From Streptomyces chrestomyceticus JCM 4735 (GTDB lineage Bacteria; Actinomycetota; Actinomycetes; Streptomycetales; Streptomycetaceae): a stretch of DNA of 64,000 nt. A program made the translations under genes and the position numbers. Shown in pieces: positions 47,345 through 63,100 of this stretch (its first letter is position 1; every line of letters begins with the position of its first letter). The notes beneath the pieces were generated by a model. It saw nothing but the letters and a program-made list of their open reading frames with translations, made no database searches and had not been told where the DNA came from. Where the stretch lies: contig NZ_BHZC01000001.1 in assembly GCF_003865135.1 (NCBI RefSeq), positions 806,001 through 870,000 on the forward strand, read 5' to 3'.

Positions 47345-48367
47345 TCAGGCGTGCGCCCGCCTGAACCGGGCGGGCGACGTGCCCCGGTCGCGCCGGAAGG
47401 CGTAGCCGAAGTTGCCGGCCGAGGCATAACCGACCTCGTGCGCGATCCGGGAGACCGGCCAGTCCGTCTCGACCAGCAGCGCAGCGGCCCGGTCCAGGCA
47501 GTGCCGCCGGTGGTACTCCATCACCGACGTCCCGTACAGCGCGCGGAATCCGGTGGTGAGGCGCCGTACCGACATCGACGACATCCGGGCCAGCTCGGCG
47601 AGTGCCGGTGGTGCGTGGCGCTCCCGCCACAGCAGTTCGGGCACCCGGCGCAGCGCGGCCGTCTCGTGCTCGGCCAGGGCCGGCGCGGCGCGGTCCCGGG
47701 CGTCGGCGGGCGACGCGTCGGACGAGAGCCCGTCGATCAGCGCCGCGAGCGCCGCCACCAGCCGCGACTCCATGAACAGCAGGCGCCCCGGTGAGGAGCG
47801 CCGGTGCAGGAAGATCTCCTCCAGCGGCCCCGCGGCCGGGCGCAGCGCGGCGGACCGGCCCAGATACCGCTCGCGGGCGACGCTCTCCGGTCCGGTGGGC
47901 GGCAGGGCGCCCGCGCCGAGGCCGCCGAGGTAGGACTCCAGGCCGGACCAGGTACCGGTGACCGACACCGCGCGGTACCGCTCGCCGTCGCCGTGCGCCA
48001 CGACGCCGTCGATGGCGCCGCGGGGGCTGAGCGCCACCGAGCGGGCGCGCAGGTCACCGGCGCCGGCCCCGGCCTCGCTGATGTGCATGCGCCCGTCGAC
48101 ACAGTGCTCCAGCTCGAAGTGGTCGCCCGGGAACCGGAACCTCACCTGGTGTCCGCCGGCGAACGCGACGTCGTAGCGGACCATGTCGAACCCGCTGCGC
48201 AGCGACGTCACCTCGATGGTGCCGTCGCCGACCTCCGGACGCAGCCGGTGCCGCACCGTGCCGTCACCGCTCTCCTCGGCCTGCGCGATCGACGCGTAGT
48301 ACGCCGCGGACGTCGCCTCCGACACAGCCGAACCGGCCGCGCCGGTGAGCTGATGCACCCTGGTCAC
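47345..48367 (-). CDS. AraC-family regulator (AraC-binding-like N-domain)
   Basis: 340 residues. The C-terminal domain (~230-340) carries LAELARMSSMSVRRLTTGFR and IAHEVGYASAGNFGYAFRR, an AraC double helix-turn-helix ending in SPARFRRAHA. The N-terminal ~200 residues resemble the AraC_binding_2 group (HQVRFRFPGDHFELEHCVDG). GTG at 48367 was chosen; another GTG nine bases on is possible, and neither has an ideal ribosome site. It is upstream of the MFS exporter on the same strand. Confidence 0.87.
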   Translation of the reverse strand: MTRVHQLTGAAGSAVSEATSAAYYASIAQAEESGDGTVRHRLRPEVGDGTIEVTSLRSGFDMVRYDVAFAGGHQVRFRFPGDHFELEHCVDGRMHISEAGAGAGDLRARSVALSPRGAIDGVVAHGDGERYRAVSVTGTWSGLESYLGGLGAGALPPTGPESVARERYLGRSAALRPAAGPLEEIFLHRRSSPGRLLFMESRLVAALAALIDGLSSDASPADARDRAAPALAEHETAALRRVPELLWRERHAPPALAELARMSSMSVRRLTTGFRALYGTSVMEYHRRHCLDRAAALLVETDWPVSRIAHEVGYASAGNFGYAFRRDRGTSPARFRRAHA

Positions 48368-48431
48368 AACTCCGCAGGTTAACTCCCGTCCGGCTGCCCG
48401 GTCACCCGCGCCCGACGGCCGCGGCGGTGTG

Positions 48432-49094
48432 TCAGGCCCGTACGGAATCGACGCCGCGCCGCCGCTGTGCCGCGGTGAGGGCGCGGACGACGAAGACACC
48501 GGCCACCGCCGCCGCGACGACGGCCGCGTCGGCGGCCAGGAGCGGGTAGACCTTCTGGTAGGCACGCTCGATGACGTCGTCCGTGGGGACGGTGTACATC
48601 AGGCCCGTCCCGCTCAGCATTCCGGCGAGCCACAGCCCCCACCACCAGTTCACGGCGTGCGGCAGCCGTTCTCCCGGAGCGCTCGTGCGGTGGATGTCGG
48701 CCACGACGCCGCGGGGCACCCACAGGTTCGCGACGGGCACGATCCAGCCCGCGTAGAGCCACGGCCTGGCGTAGCGGGGCGACTGTCCGGAGAGGGCGCG
48801 GGCGTTGTCCTGGACGCGCGAGAGCCAGATCAGGAAGGTGATCGCGCAGAGCACCGTGGCCGCGCTGCCCACAGTGGTGACGATGTGGTAGCCGTCCTCC
48901 AGCGCGGTCAGCGGGCGGTGCTTCCCTTCGCCTTGCTCCGGCGGTCCGGAAGCCGGCATCCCGGCGGTGGCAAGCCGGATCTGCCACACGGAGCGGGCCG
49001 CCCAGGCGGCGCCGGCGAGGACGAGGGCGGCCACGGCGCAGCGGGCCGCTCCGCGGACGGGCCGCAAGGGGGCCGGGGCTATTCGATCTTCCAT
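48432..49094 (-). CDS. DUF4328 integral membrane protein
   Basis: 220 residues with about five membrane segments. The central pattern FLIWLSRVQDNARAL, WLYAGWIVPVANLWVPRGVV and DIHRTS is the DUF4328 signature. Such proteins are widespread in Streptomyces and have no assigned function. ATG at 49094 gives a short polar N-terminus before the first helix. It is divergent from the ArsR/VOC pair. Confidence 0.82.
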   Translation of the reverse strand: MEDRIAPAPLRPVRGAARCAVAALVLAGAAWAARSVWQIRLATAGMPASGPPEQGEGKHRPLTALEDGYHIVTTVGSAATVLCAITFLIWLSRVQDNARALSGQSPRYARPWLYAGWIVPVANLWVPRGVVADIHRTSAPGERLPHAVNWWWGLWLAGMLSGTGLMYTVPTDDVIERAYQKVYPLLAADAAVVAAAVAGVFVVRALTAAQRRRGVDSVRA

Positions 49095-49252
49095 CCGGGC
49101 ATTGTTCCGCACGGAAGGGTGTACACACCAAACGCCGCCAACCCGCTTGCCTGCGAGGCCAGTTGAGATCCAACGCACCGGAACGACAATCGGAGACCAC
49201 CGGCCGCCCGGCACACATCCGACAGCACCCCCGCACCACAGGAGCCCCCGCA

Positions 49253-49282
49253 TTGTCAGGCAAGTCTCCACTTGCCTATGGT
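49253..49282 (+). promoter_or_regulatory. Leaderless promoter with embedded ArsR-type palindrome
   Basis: TTGTCA (49253-49258), an 18-bp spacer and TATGGT (49277-49282) precede the ArsR ATG by only six bases, so the message should start at or next to the initiation codon. The spacer is almost filled by a perfect dyad, AGGCAAGT-CTCC-ACTTGCCT (49258-49277). Binding there by the ArsR protein would block its own promoter. Confidence 0.7.
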
Positions 49283-49288
49283 GGCGTC

Positions 49289-49582
49289 ATGGCAGAGGAT
49301 GTTTTCAAGGCGCTGGCCGACCCCACCCGTCGGCGCATCCTCGACGAGCTGGCGGAGCGGAACGGCCAGACGCTGTTCGAGATATGCGCCCGGCTGGTGA
49401 CCAAGCACGGCCTGGGGCTGTCCCGGCAGGCGATCAGCCAGCACCTGGCCGTCCTCGAATCCGCCGGCCTGGTCCGCACCCGGCGCCAGGGCCGCTACAA
49501 GTTCCACGACCTGGACACCGCACCCCTTGAGCACGTCATGACCCGATGGCTCAGCACCGACACGCCGGAGAGCACCCCATGA
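49289..49582 (+). CDS. ArsR-family repressor
   Basis: 97 residues. The winged helix is clear: DVFKALADPTRRRILDELAE at the start, then LSRQAISQHLAVLESAGLVR and the wing RTRRQGRYKFHDLD. There are no paired metal-binding cysteines, so it is probably not metal-responsive; the SdpR/YobV-like subgroup is a better fit. It overlaps the VOC gene by ATGA, and its promoter contains a dyad that fits autoregulation. Confidence 0.92.
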   Translation: MAEDVFKALADPTRRRILDELAERNGQTLFEICARLVTKHGLGLSRQAISQHLAVLESAGLVRTRRQGRYKFHDLDTAPLEHVMTRWLSTDTPESTP

Positions 49583-49968
49583 GGATCTACGTGACCAGCG
49601 TCTTTGTCGACGACCAGGCCAAGGCGCTGAGCTTCTACACCGACAAGCTGGGCTTCGTGAAGAAGCACGACGTCCCGCTGGGCGGGGAGGCCCGGTGGCT
49701 GACCGTGGTCTCCCCCGAGGACCCGGACGGCACCGAACTGCTGCTGGAGCCCTCCGGTCACCCGGCGGTGCAGCCGTACAAGACGGCGCTGGTCCAGGAC
49801 GGCATCCCGGCCACCTCCTTCGCCGTGGACGACGTGCGGGCGGAGTTCGAGCGGCTGCGCGGGCTCGGCGTGACCTTCACCCAGGAGCCCCTGGAGATGG
49901 GCACGGTCACCACCGCGGTCCTGGACGACACCTGCGGCAACTTGATCCAGATCGTGCACACCGCGTAG
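49579..49968 (+). CDS. VOC (glyoxalase/bleomycin resistance) family protein
   Basis: 129 residues with two beta-alpha-beta-beta-beta repeats: SVFVDDQAKALSFYTDKLGF opens the first, ATSFAVDDVRAEFERLRGLG the second, and CGNLIQIVH closes it. Members bind drugs or catalyse metal-dependent reactions on small molecules. Translation is coupled to the ArsR gene by an ATGA overlap, so the repressor probably responds to a substrate or ligand of this protein. Confidence 0.9.
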   Translation: MRIYVTSVFVDDQAKALSFYTDKLGFVKKHDVPLGGEARWLTVVSPEDPDGTELLLEPSGHPAVQPYKTALVQDGIPATSFAVDDVRAEFERLRGLGVTFTQEPLEMGTVTTAVLDDTCGNLIQIVHTA

Positions 49969-50116
49969 AACGCGCCCGGCCGTCGCCGGGACGGGCTTAC
50001 GCCCCCTGCTCGCCCTCCCGGCAGGGTGGCGGCTCCCGGGGCGCCTGGCAGACTCGTCCCAGGAGGCGCCCGGGCGGGACCGGGTCCGTCCGGTCACCGG
50101 GGCAGGGGGAGGACCC

Positions 50117-50479
50117 ATGGAGCCCATGGAACCCACGGCCGGGAACGATCCGCACATCCACGTCCAGGCGCAGGCGGGCCGCGACGACGCCGCTGCCCGC
50201 AACCTGATAGCAGCCACGTTCGGCCTGGTCGGCGACCTGCCGAGCGTCGTCGCCACGGGATGCGGACTGCGGGTGCCGTACGCGATGACCTCGTCGCGTC
50301 CGGACCGTGTCACCTGCCTCGCCTGCCGTGAGCACGCACGGCAGGCGCACCTGCGCTTCGCGGTGGAGGCGGAACGCTTGAGCCGCATGCTGGGATCGGT
50401 CATCACCCCCGCCCAGGGGAAGCTGGCCGCCGACCGGCACCGCGACCTCGCGCGGCGGTTCTCCGACAACGAGAGCTGA
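50117..50479 (+). CDS. Hypothetical protein with a possible Cys-pair metal site
   Basis: 120 residues; ATG follows GGGGGAGGA. The middle reads GCGLRVPYAMTSSRPDRVTC, followed by LACREHARQAH, giving a C-x(n)-CxxC arrangement with nearby histidines that could bind zinc. The ends are charged and probably helical. I recognise no family beyond similar small proteins in other Streptomyces. It is convergent with the methyltransferase that ends the NRPS operon. Confidence 0.65.
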   Translation: MEPMEPTAGNDPHIHVQAQAGRDDAAARNLIAATFGLVGDLPSVVATGCGLRVPYAMTSSRPDRVTCLACREHARQAHLRFAVEAERLSRMLGSVITPAQGKLAADRHRDLARRFSDNES

Positions 50480-50503
50480 GCGTCGGCAGTCGAGGGCCGC
50501 GGG

Positions 50504-51613
50504 TCAGGCCGGCGCCCCCGGCTTGCGTCCGCAGGCCACGAGTGCCTCCCTCGGCATCGTCACCGCCCACCCGCCTCCGTCCGCGGCCAGGGACGTCTCG
50601 ACCTCACGGTGCCCGCCGTCGGCGTCCTCGTAGCGGAAGATGTCGCAGACCAGCTCGAAAGTACGGCGATGGGTGTCCCCGGGGCCGAGTTCGGCGTAGA
50701 GCTTCGTCAGGCCGTACATGTCGGCCATGTACCGGCCCAGTTCCTCCTGCGCCGCCTCCTTCGTGGCGCCGGTGACGGTGAAGGAGTCGTCCATGAGCCG
50801 GGTACCGACCTCCTCGAAGCCGGCCGACCGCAGGTAGCCGGCGGCCTCGTCGCGCGTGAAGTGCGGGTGGTCGTGGCCGGTGGCCGCGTACACGTCGACG
50901 ACCTTCCTGAACCACACGTCCACCGGGGAATCGGTGAGGAAGTCGTGGAGCACGAACACCCCGCCCGGTTGCAGGACCCGGAACGCCTCCTGGGCCACCG
51001 TGCCCCGCTGAGCCACCGGTACGTGGTGGCTGCCGTAGGCGAGCAGCACGCCCCCGACCGACGCGTCGCGGAACAGCAGCGACTCGGCGCGCTGCCGCAC
51101 CGCCGGAATGCCGCGGGCCCACGCCTGGTCCACCATGAAGGGCGAGGCGTCGCAGGTGGCCACCACGGTGTCCGTCCGGCCGGTCAGCACCGCGACCCGG
51201 CTGACCAGCCCGTCCCCGCCCAGCAGGTCGAGGACGAGCCGGGACGGGGCGCGGCGGTCGGCGGCGACGAGGTCGAGGAGCCGGCCGATGCCCCGGGCCC
51301 GGGTCAGGACCGAGCGCTGCGCGACGACGTAGCTCTCGCCCCGGCCGCCGCTGCCGGCGGCGCCGAAGTCGTCCTGCTCAGCCGGGAGTTCGGTGTCCCG
51401 GTGGCGCTGGGCCGCGACGCGTGCCGGATCGAGGCAGGCGGCGATCTCGGGATACTCCGCGGCCAGCGCCCGGACCTGCGCGCTCATGTCCGTGCCGATC
51501 ACTGCTGCCTCCGGAGTGCTGGTCGGTCTGCCGGGCATCGGACTGCCGGACGCCTGTCTGCCGGGCATCGGGGCCGCGGCTGCCGGGGCGACGGCGCGGC
51601 GGTCCGCCGTCAC
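50504..51613 (-). CDS. SAM-dependent methyltransferase of the NRPS operon
   Basis: 369 residues, translationally coupled to the hydroxylase gene by a GTGA overlap. A low-complexity N-terminus of ~45 residues precedes AEYPEIAACLDPARVAAQRH. The SAM motif is LVLDLLGGDGLVSRV, followed by VVATCDASPFMV, and HDFLTDSPVDVWFRKVVDVY lies further on. Overall it resembles the 2-oxo-acid C-methyltransferases of peptide pathways, which make beta-methylated amino acids (GlmT/DptI and MppJ types). That would supply a 3-methyl amino acid to the synthetase, but O- or N-methylation cannot be excluded. It is the last gene of the operon. Confidence 0.85.
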   Translation of the reverse strand: MTADRRAVAPAAAAPMPGRQASGSPMPGRPTSTPEAAVIGTDMSAQVRALAAEYPEIAACLDPARVAAQRHRDTELPAEQDDFGAAGSGGRGESYVVAQRSVLTRARGIGRLLDLVAADRRAPSRLVLDLLGGDGLVSRVAVLTGRTDTVVATCDASPFMVDQAWARGIPAVRQRAESLLFRDASVGGVLLAYGSHHVPVAQRGTVAQEAFRVLQPGGVFVLHDFLTDSPVDVWFRKVVDVYAATGHDHPHFTRDEAAGYLRSAGFEEVGTRLMDDSFTVTGATKEAAQEELGRYMADMYGLTKLYAELGPGDTHRRTFELVCDIFRYEDADGGHREVETSLAADGGGWAVTMPREALVACGRKPGAPA

Positions 51614-52680
51614 GGCCCGCCCTCCGGCTTCAGCGGCGCGCACACCTGGGAGCCCGGGGGCCGGACGGCGCGGGACGGGCGCAGGTCGGCGACCGCGAAG
51701 CAGCGCCGCAGCCACCGGTCCTGCCCGTCGTAGCGGGGCCGGAAGGCGGTGCGGCCATGCACGGCGGTGCGGTTGTCCACGACGATCAGGTCGCCGGCTT
51801 CGAGGACCGCGCCGTCGAGGACGGCGAGCATGGCTTCGCGCAGTTCGCCGAACGCGCGCGCCGCGGCCTCGTCCAGAGGTTCCATGGCGTGGAAGTCGGC
51901 GACGATCTCCGGGTCGCCGTCCGGCCCGGACAGCACGGGCAGCGGCGGCGAGACCACGCCGGTACCGGTACCGCTCCCCTTCGCCCCGGCGCCGGGCCCG
52001 CCGAAGGAACTGCTGAAGTGGATACGGAACAGCGGGCGGCGCAGGACGCGGACGCACTCGGCGGACAGGCGGGGCAGCGCCCGGGTGACCGCACCGTAGG
52101 TGGTGCGGGCCCGGCGCTCGTGGTCGGCGCGCAGGCACAGCAGCGTCACGAAGTCCGGTTTGTACGGGTGGAAGCCGTCCTCGGTGTGCAGTTCGAGCAG
52201 CACGCTGCCGCTGTTCTCCTGGCACTCCTCGGCGCCGCTGACCGGGACGATGTCCTGGACCAGCCGGCCGGCCTTCTCGTCGGCGTAGGCGATGACGTCG
52301 CCGAGCCAGGAGACCACGGCGAGCTGGCCGACGGTCGCGGTGCCGAGCCGCGACCAGACGGGTGCGGCGCCGTCGGCGGGGGTCGGGGGCAGGTCGGCGT
52401 CGAGCGGTACGTTGCGTACGAGCAGGACGCCGTGCGGGTTGCCCTGCCTGCGGAAGCGGCTGAGCGCGCGGGCCAGGCGCGGCGGGAGCCAGCGCGCCGC
52501 CACCTCGATCTCCGCGAGCAGCCCGGGGTCGTCGAGCTGCTCGGGCCCGGCCGGCTTCCCGTGCGGCAGCATGCCGGTGATCTCGTCGGCGACCTTGCGG
52601 AACTGCTCGGCTTCCTGCGGCGTCAGCTCCACCGTCTCGGCCCCGACGCCGCCGGCGGGGGGTTCCTGGTACGTCAGCAC
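51610..52680 (-). CDS. Fe(II)/2-oxoglutarate amino acid hydroxylase (VioC/AsnO-like)
   Basis: 356 residues. The iron site is visible as ELHTEDGFHPYKPDFVTLLC (His and Glu) with the distal histidine in NRTAVHGRTAF, and DRWLRRCF supplies the oxoglutarate-binding arginine. The HTEDGFHPY...LLCLR signature is that of the clavaminate synthase-like hydroxylases such as VioC and AsnO, which beta-hydroxylate free arginine, asparagine or enduracididine. It probably hydroxylates a residue of the peptide made by the adjacent NRPS. GTG at 52680 gives the family-typical length. It lies 32 bp downstream of the MbtH gene. Confidence 0.9.
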   Translation of the reverse strand: MLTYQEPPAGGVGAETVELTPQEAEQFRKVADEITGMLPHGKPAGPEQLDDPGLLAEIEVAARWLPPRLARALSRFRRQGNPHGVLLVRNVPLDADLPPTPADGAAPVWSRLGTATVGQLAVVSWLGDVIAYADEKAGRLVQDIVPVSGAEECQENSGSVLLELHTEDGFHPYKPDFVTLLCLRADHERRARTTYGAVTRALPRLSAECVRVLRRPLFRIHFSSSFGGPGAGAKGSGTGTGVVSPPLPVLSGPDGDPEIVADFHAMEPLDEAAARAFGELREAMLAVLDGAVLEAGDLIVVDNRTAVHGRTAFRPRYDGQDRWLRRCFAVADLRPSRAVRPPGSQVCAPLKPEGGP

Positions 52681-52712
52681 AGCGGTGTCTCTCTCCTCGC
52701 GATCCGCGGCGG

Positions 52713-52943
52713 TCAACGGGCGGACGGCGCCCCGGCTTCGTCCATGACGCGGACGAGGCTCTTCGGGCGCATGTCGGTCCAGTGCTCCTCGACGTAGGCG
52801 AGGCAGGCGTCCCGCGTGTCCTCGCCGTGCGCGACCGTCCAGCCGGCCGGGACGTCGGCGAACGACGGCCACAGCGAGTGCTGGCCCTCGTCGTTGACCA
52901 GCACCAGGTAGGTGCTGTCGGGGTTCTCGAAAGGATTGGTCAT
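52713..52943 (-). CDS. MbtH-like protein
   Basis: 76 residues with the full family signature: [20 protein letters not shown], then [13 protein letters not shown] and [17 protein letters not shown]. MbtH proteins bind and activate the adenylation domains of their NRPS partners. It lies between the terminating NRPS and the hydroxylase gene and is part of the same leftward operon. Confidence 0.97.
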   Translation of the reverse strand: MTNPFENPDSTYLVLVNDEGQHSLWPSFADVPAGWTVAHGEDTRDACLAYVEEHWTDMRPKSLVRVMDEAGAPSAR

Positions 52944-52957
52944 GGCGCGGTCCTTTT

Positions 52958-53014
52958 CCTTCGGGGCTTCGGGTTCTTCGGGCTTCGGGAGTTCGGGCTT
53001 CGGGCTTCGGGAGG
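52958..53014. repeat. TTCGGG repeat run upstream of MbtH
   Basis: The 126-bp gap between the NRPS stop and the MbtH start contains about seven copies of TTCGGG, mostly as CTTCGGG units, within 57 bases (CCCGAAG on the transcribed strand). It looks like a slippage-prone simple repeat rather than an operator. Confidence 0.6.
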
Positions 53015-53069
53015 GAAGCGGGAGTTCGGGGTCGTGAGGTTGTCGGGAAGGCGGGGTGTCTCCGGCGGC

Positions 53070-60187
<7,118 letters not shown>

Positions 60188-60191
<4 letters not shown>

Positions 60192-63100
60192 TGTGATCGC
60201 CTCCATGCGGCTTCGAGCTGTTCGAGCTTGTCCTGGCTGAGCCGGACCAGCGGTACGTCGGACGGGGTGCGGCCACCGGCGTCGGGGCGGGCGGCCTGGG
60301 CGGCCAGCGTTTCGAGCGCGCGGGTCCAGGCGGTGGCCAGGTCGTTCAGGTCGCGGCCGGTCAGGGGCGCGTGGGCCCGGCGCCAGGTCGCGGCCAGCCG
60401 TGGCCCGCCGGGGCCGTCCACGGCGGTGATGTCCGCCTCGGCCCAGTAGCGCGCCGGTTCGCCGGCCGGGTCCGGGCCGGACGGGGCCTGCGGCAGCTCT
60501 CCGAGGTAGTGGAAGGCGAACCGGGGTGCGGGCAGGGCCGCCAGTCCGGGGGCGGTGCCGGGGTTGAGGTGGCGCAGCAGGCCGTGGCCCAGGCCGCCGT
60601 CCGGCAGCGACCGCAGCTCCTCCTTGACGCGTTTGAGAGCCGTCGCGGCGGCGTGCCCGCCGTCCTCCCGCAGCGCTTCCCCGCCCGGGTCGCCCAGGTC
60701 CAGGCGGACGGGGTGGGTGGTCGTGCAGCGGCCCACGGTACGGCTCAGGTCGATGCCCTCGTCGAGCGGTACGCGGCCCGGGCGCCGTACGTCGGCGAGC
60801 ACGGTGCCGTCGGCGGCGCCGCTGCGGCGCTGCCAGTCGGCGACCGCCAGCGCGAACGCGGTGAGCAGGACGTCCTCGGCGTCGGCGTGGAACGCCGCCG
60901 GTACGTCGGTGAGCACCTGCCCGGTGCGTTCGGCGGACAGGAGGGTCGTCAGCATGGCGTCCCCGGCTTCGTGCGCCGGGATGCCGTCCCGGTTCCCGGT
61001 CGCCCGCGTGTCCGGGGCATCGTCCGGGCTGCCGGGCCCGGCGAGCATGCCGGTCCACCGGGACAGTTCTCCGGTTCGCCGGGGGTCCCGTGCCTGGGTG
61101 CGCAGGTGCTGGGCCCAGCGCCGGAAGGACGTACCGACCGGGGCGAGTTGCGGCTGCCGTCCGTCAGCGGCTGCCTCGCAGGCGTCCGTGACGTCCCGCA
61201 GCAGGATGCGCCAGGTCTGCGGGTCGGTGACGAGACGGTGCAGGACGAGCAGCAGCAGGCCGGGGCTCCCGGGTGGGGCCTCGAAATGGACGGCTTGGAG
61301 CAGCACTCCGGACTCCGGCGCCAAACGGTCCGCGGCGCCCCGCTCTTCCTCGGCCACGGCAACGTCGTGCGGTGCGGTGCCGGTGCGGCGTACATGGTCC
61401 GCAGCCCGGACGGTGCCGGGCGGCAGGACTTCGAGCAGCCACCCCGGCCCGTCCGCCTCCTCGGACCCGCCGGAGGTCAGGCGTGCCCGCAGCATGTCGT
61501 GGTGATCCAGGACCGCTTGTAGGGCGGCCTCCAGCGCTTCGGCGCCGAGCCCGGCCGGGACGGGTACGGTCATCGCCTCGTACCCGGTGCCGGGGTCGGC
61601 GTCGCGCTCCCGCAGGGCGTGCAGGTCCGGTGTCAGCGGCACCACGCCGATACCCGCCTGCGGTGCCTCCGTGGCGGCGGGCGCCGCGTCCGAGGTTCCG
61701 GCGGCGACGGCCAGGGCCGCCACGGTCTTGTGCCGGAACACGTCCTGCGGGCCGATCGCCATACCGGCGGCCCGGGCCCGGCTGACCACCTGGATGGAGA
61801 CGATGCTGTCGCCGCCGAGGTCGAAGAAGTCGTCGTCGGCGCCGACGGACGGAAGGCCGAGCACGTCCGCGAAGATGTCGCACAGCAGCCGTTCCCGGGC
61901 GGTCGCCGGAGGGCGGCCTGCCGTGGTCCCGGCCGTCGTCTCCGGCGCGGGCAGCGCCGTGCGGTCGGCCTTGCCGCTCGGGGTCAGCGGCAGGACGTCG
62001 AGCGGAACGACCACCGAGGGCACCAGGTACTCCGGCAGCCGCCGGCGCAGCCAGGCGCGTACCGAGGAGCCCAGGGCCGCCGACGGCGCGACGGCCGCCG
62101 CCGGGTCGTTGGTGAAGGAGGGCGGTGCGGGGCGGCCGTCCGCCGGCACGTACACCCCGGTGACCGGGGCGCTGCCGTACGGGGCGGTGTCGTCCGGTGC
62201 TGCGGCGTCCTGAGCGGCGAACAAGGCGTCGAAGCAGTCGTCACCGGCCGTGCCCGACCAGGTGACGGCCGTCCAGAACCCCAGCCGCTCCCCCGTCGCG
62301 CACAGCGTCTCGGGGTCCACGGTCACGGGGTGCCCGGCGGCTGCCTCGCCCGCCAGCCGCGCGTTGGGGATGCCGGTGAGGCGCAGCCGGTCCGGCCGCC
62401 GTTCCGTCAGCAGCGCGGCGATCTCCGCCGTCCCGCGCAGGCCCGGGTGCCAGGGCAGGGTGGGCGCGTCGGCGAACGGCCGGGCCGGTGCGGTCAGCGG
62501 GGCGCGGTGCAGGACGACGTCGTAGCGGTACCGGGACAGTTCGTTGTGGTACGTCCCGCGCTTGAGGCGGAGGTCGACGGCGCCGATCTCGGGGACGGTG
62601 GCGGGCAGGGCCGGGAAGAAGTCCGGGTCGACCAGCAGTTCCCGCTCGGGTGCGGTGGCACCGGTGGCCGCCCGCAGGCTCGGCAGCAGCCGCAGGTTGC
62701 GGAGGTCGCCGAGGAACAGGGCGCCGCCCGGTGTCAGCAGCCGCAGCGCGGCGCCGATCACGTCGGTCAGGTAGGCGGCGTCCGGGAAGTACTGGGCGAC
62801 CGAGTTGAGGACGACGGTGTCGAAGAAACCTTCCGGCAGGCCGGTGAGGTCGTCCGCGGGCTGGGCGCGGAGCTCCACCCGGCCGGCGAGCGCGGGCCGT
62901 TCGGCGACCTGTGCCGTCAGCGACTCGATCACGGCCGCCGACAGGTCCGTACCCCAGTACGCCGCGCACTCCCCGGCGAGCCGCGACAGGAGCAGGCCGC
63001 GGCCGACGCCGATCTCCAGCACCCGCCGGGGCCGCAGCTCCCGGATGCGCGCGACGGTGGCGTCCCGCCACTGCCGCATCTCGTCGGCGGGCAGGGGTTC

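Noticed and set aside
52958..53014. TTCGGG repeat run considered as a CRISPR array or operator cluster
   Set aside because: Units are only 6-8 bp with no unique spacers; simple slippage explains them better.
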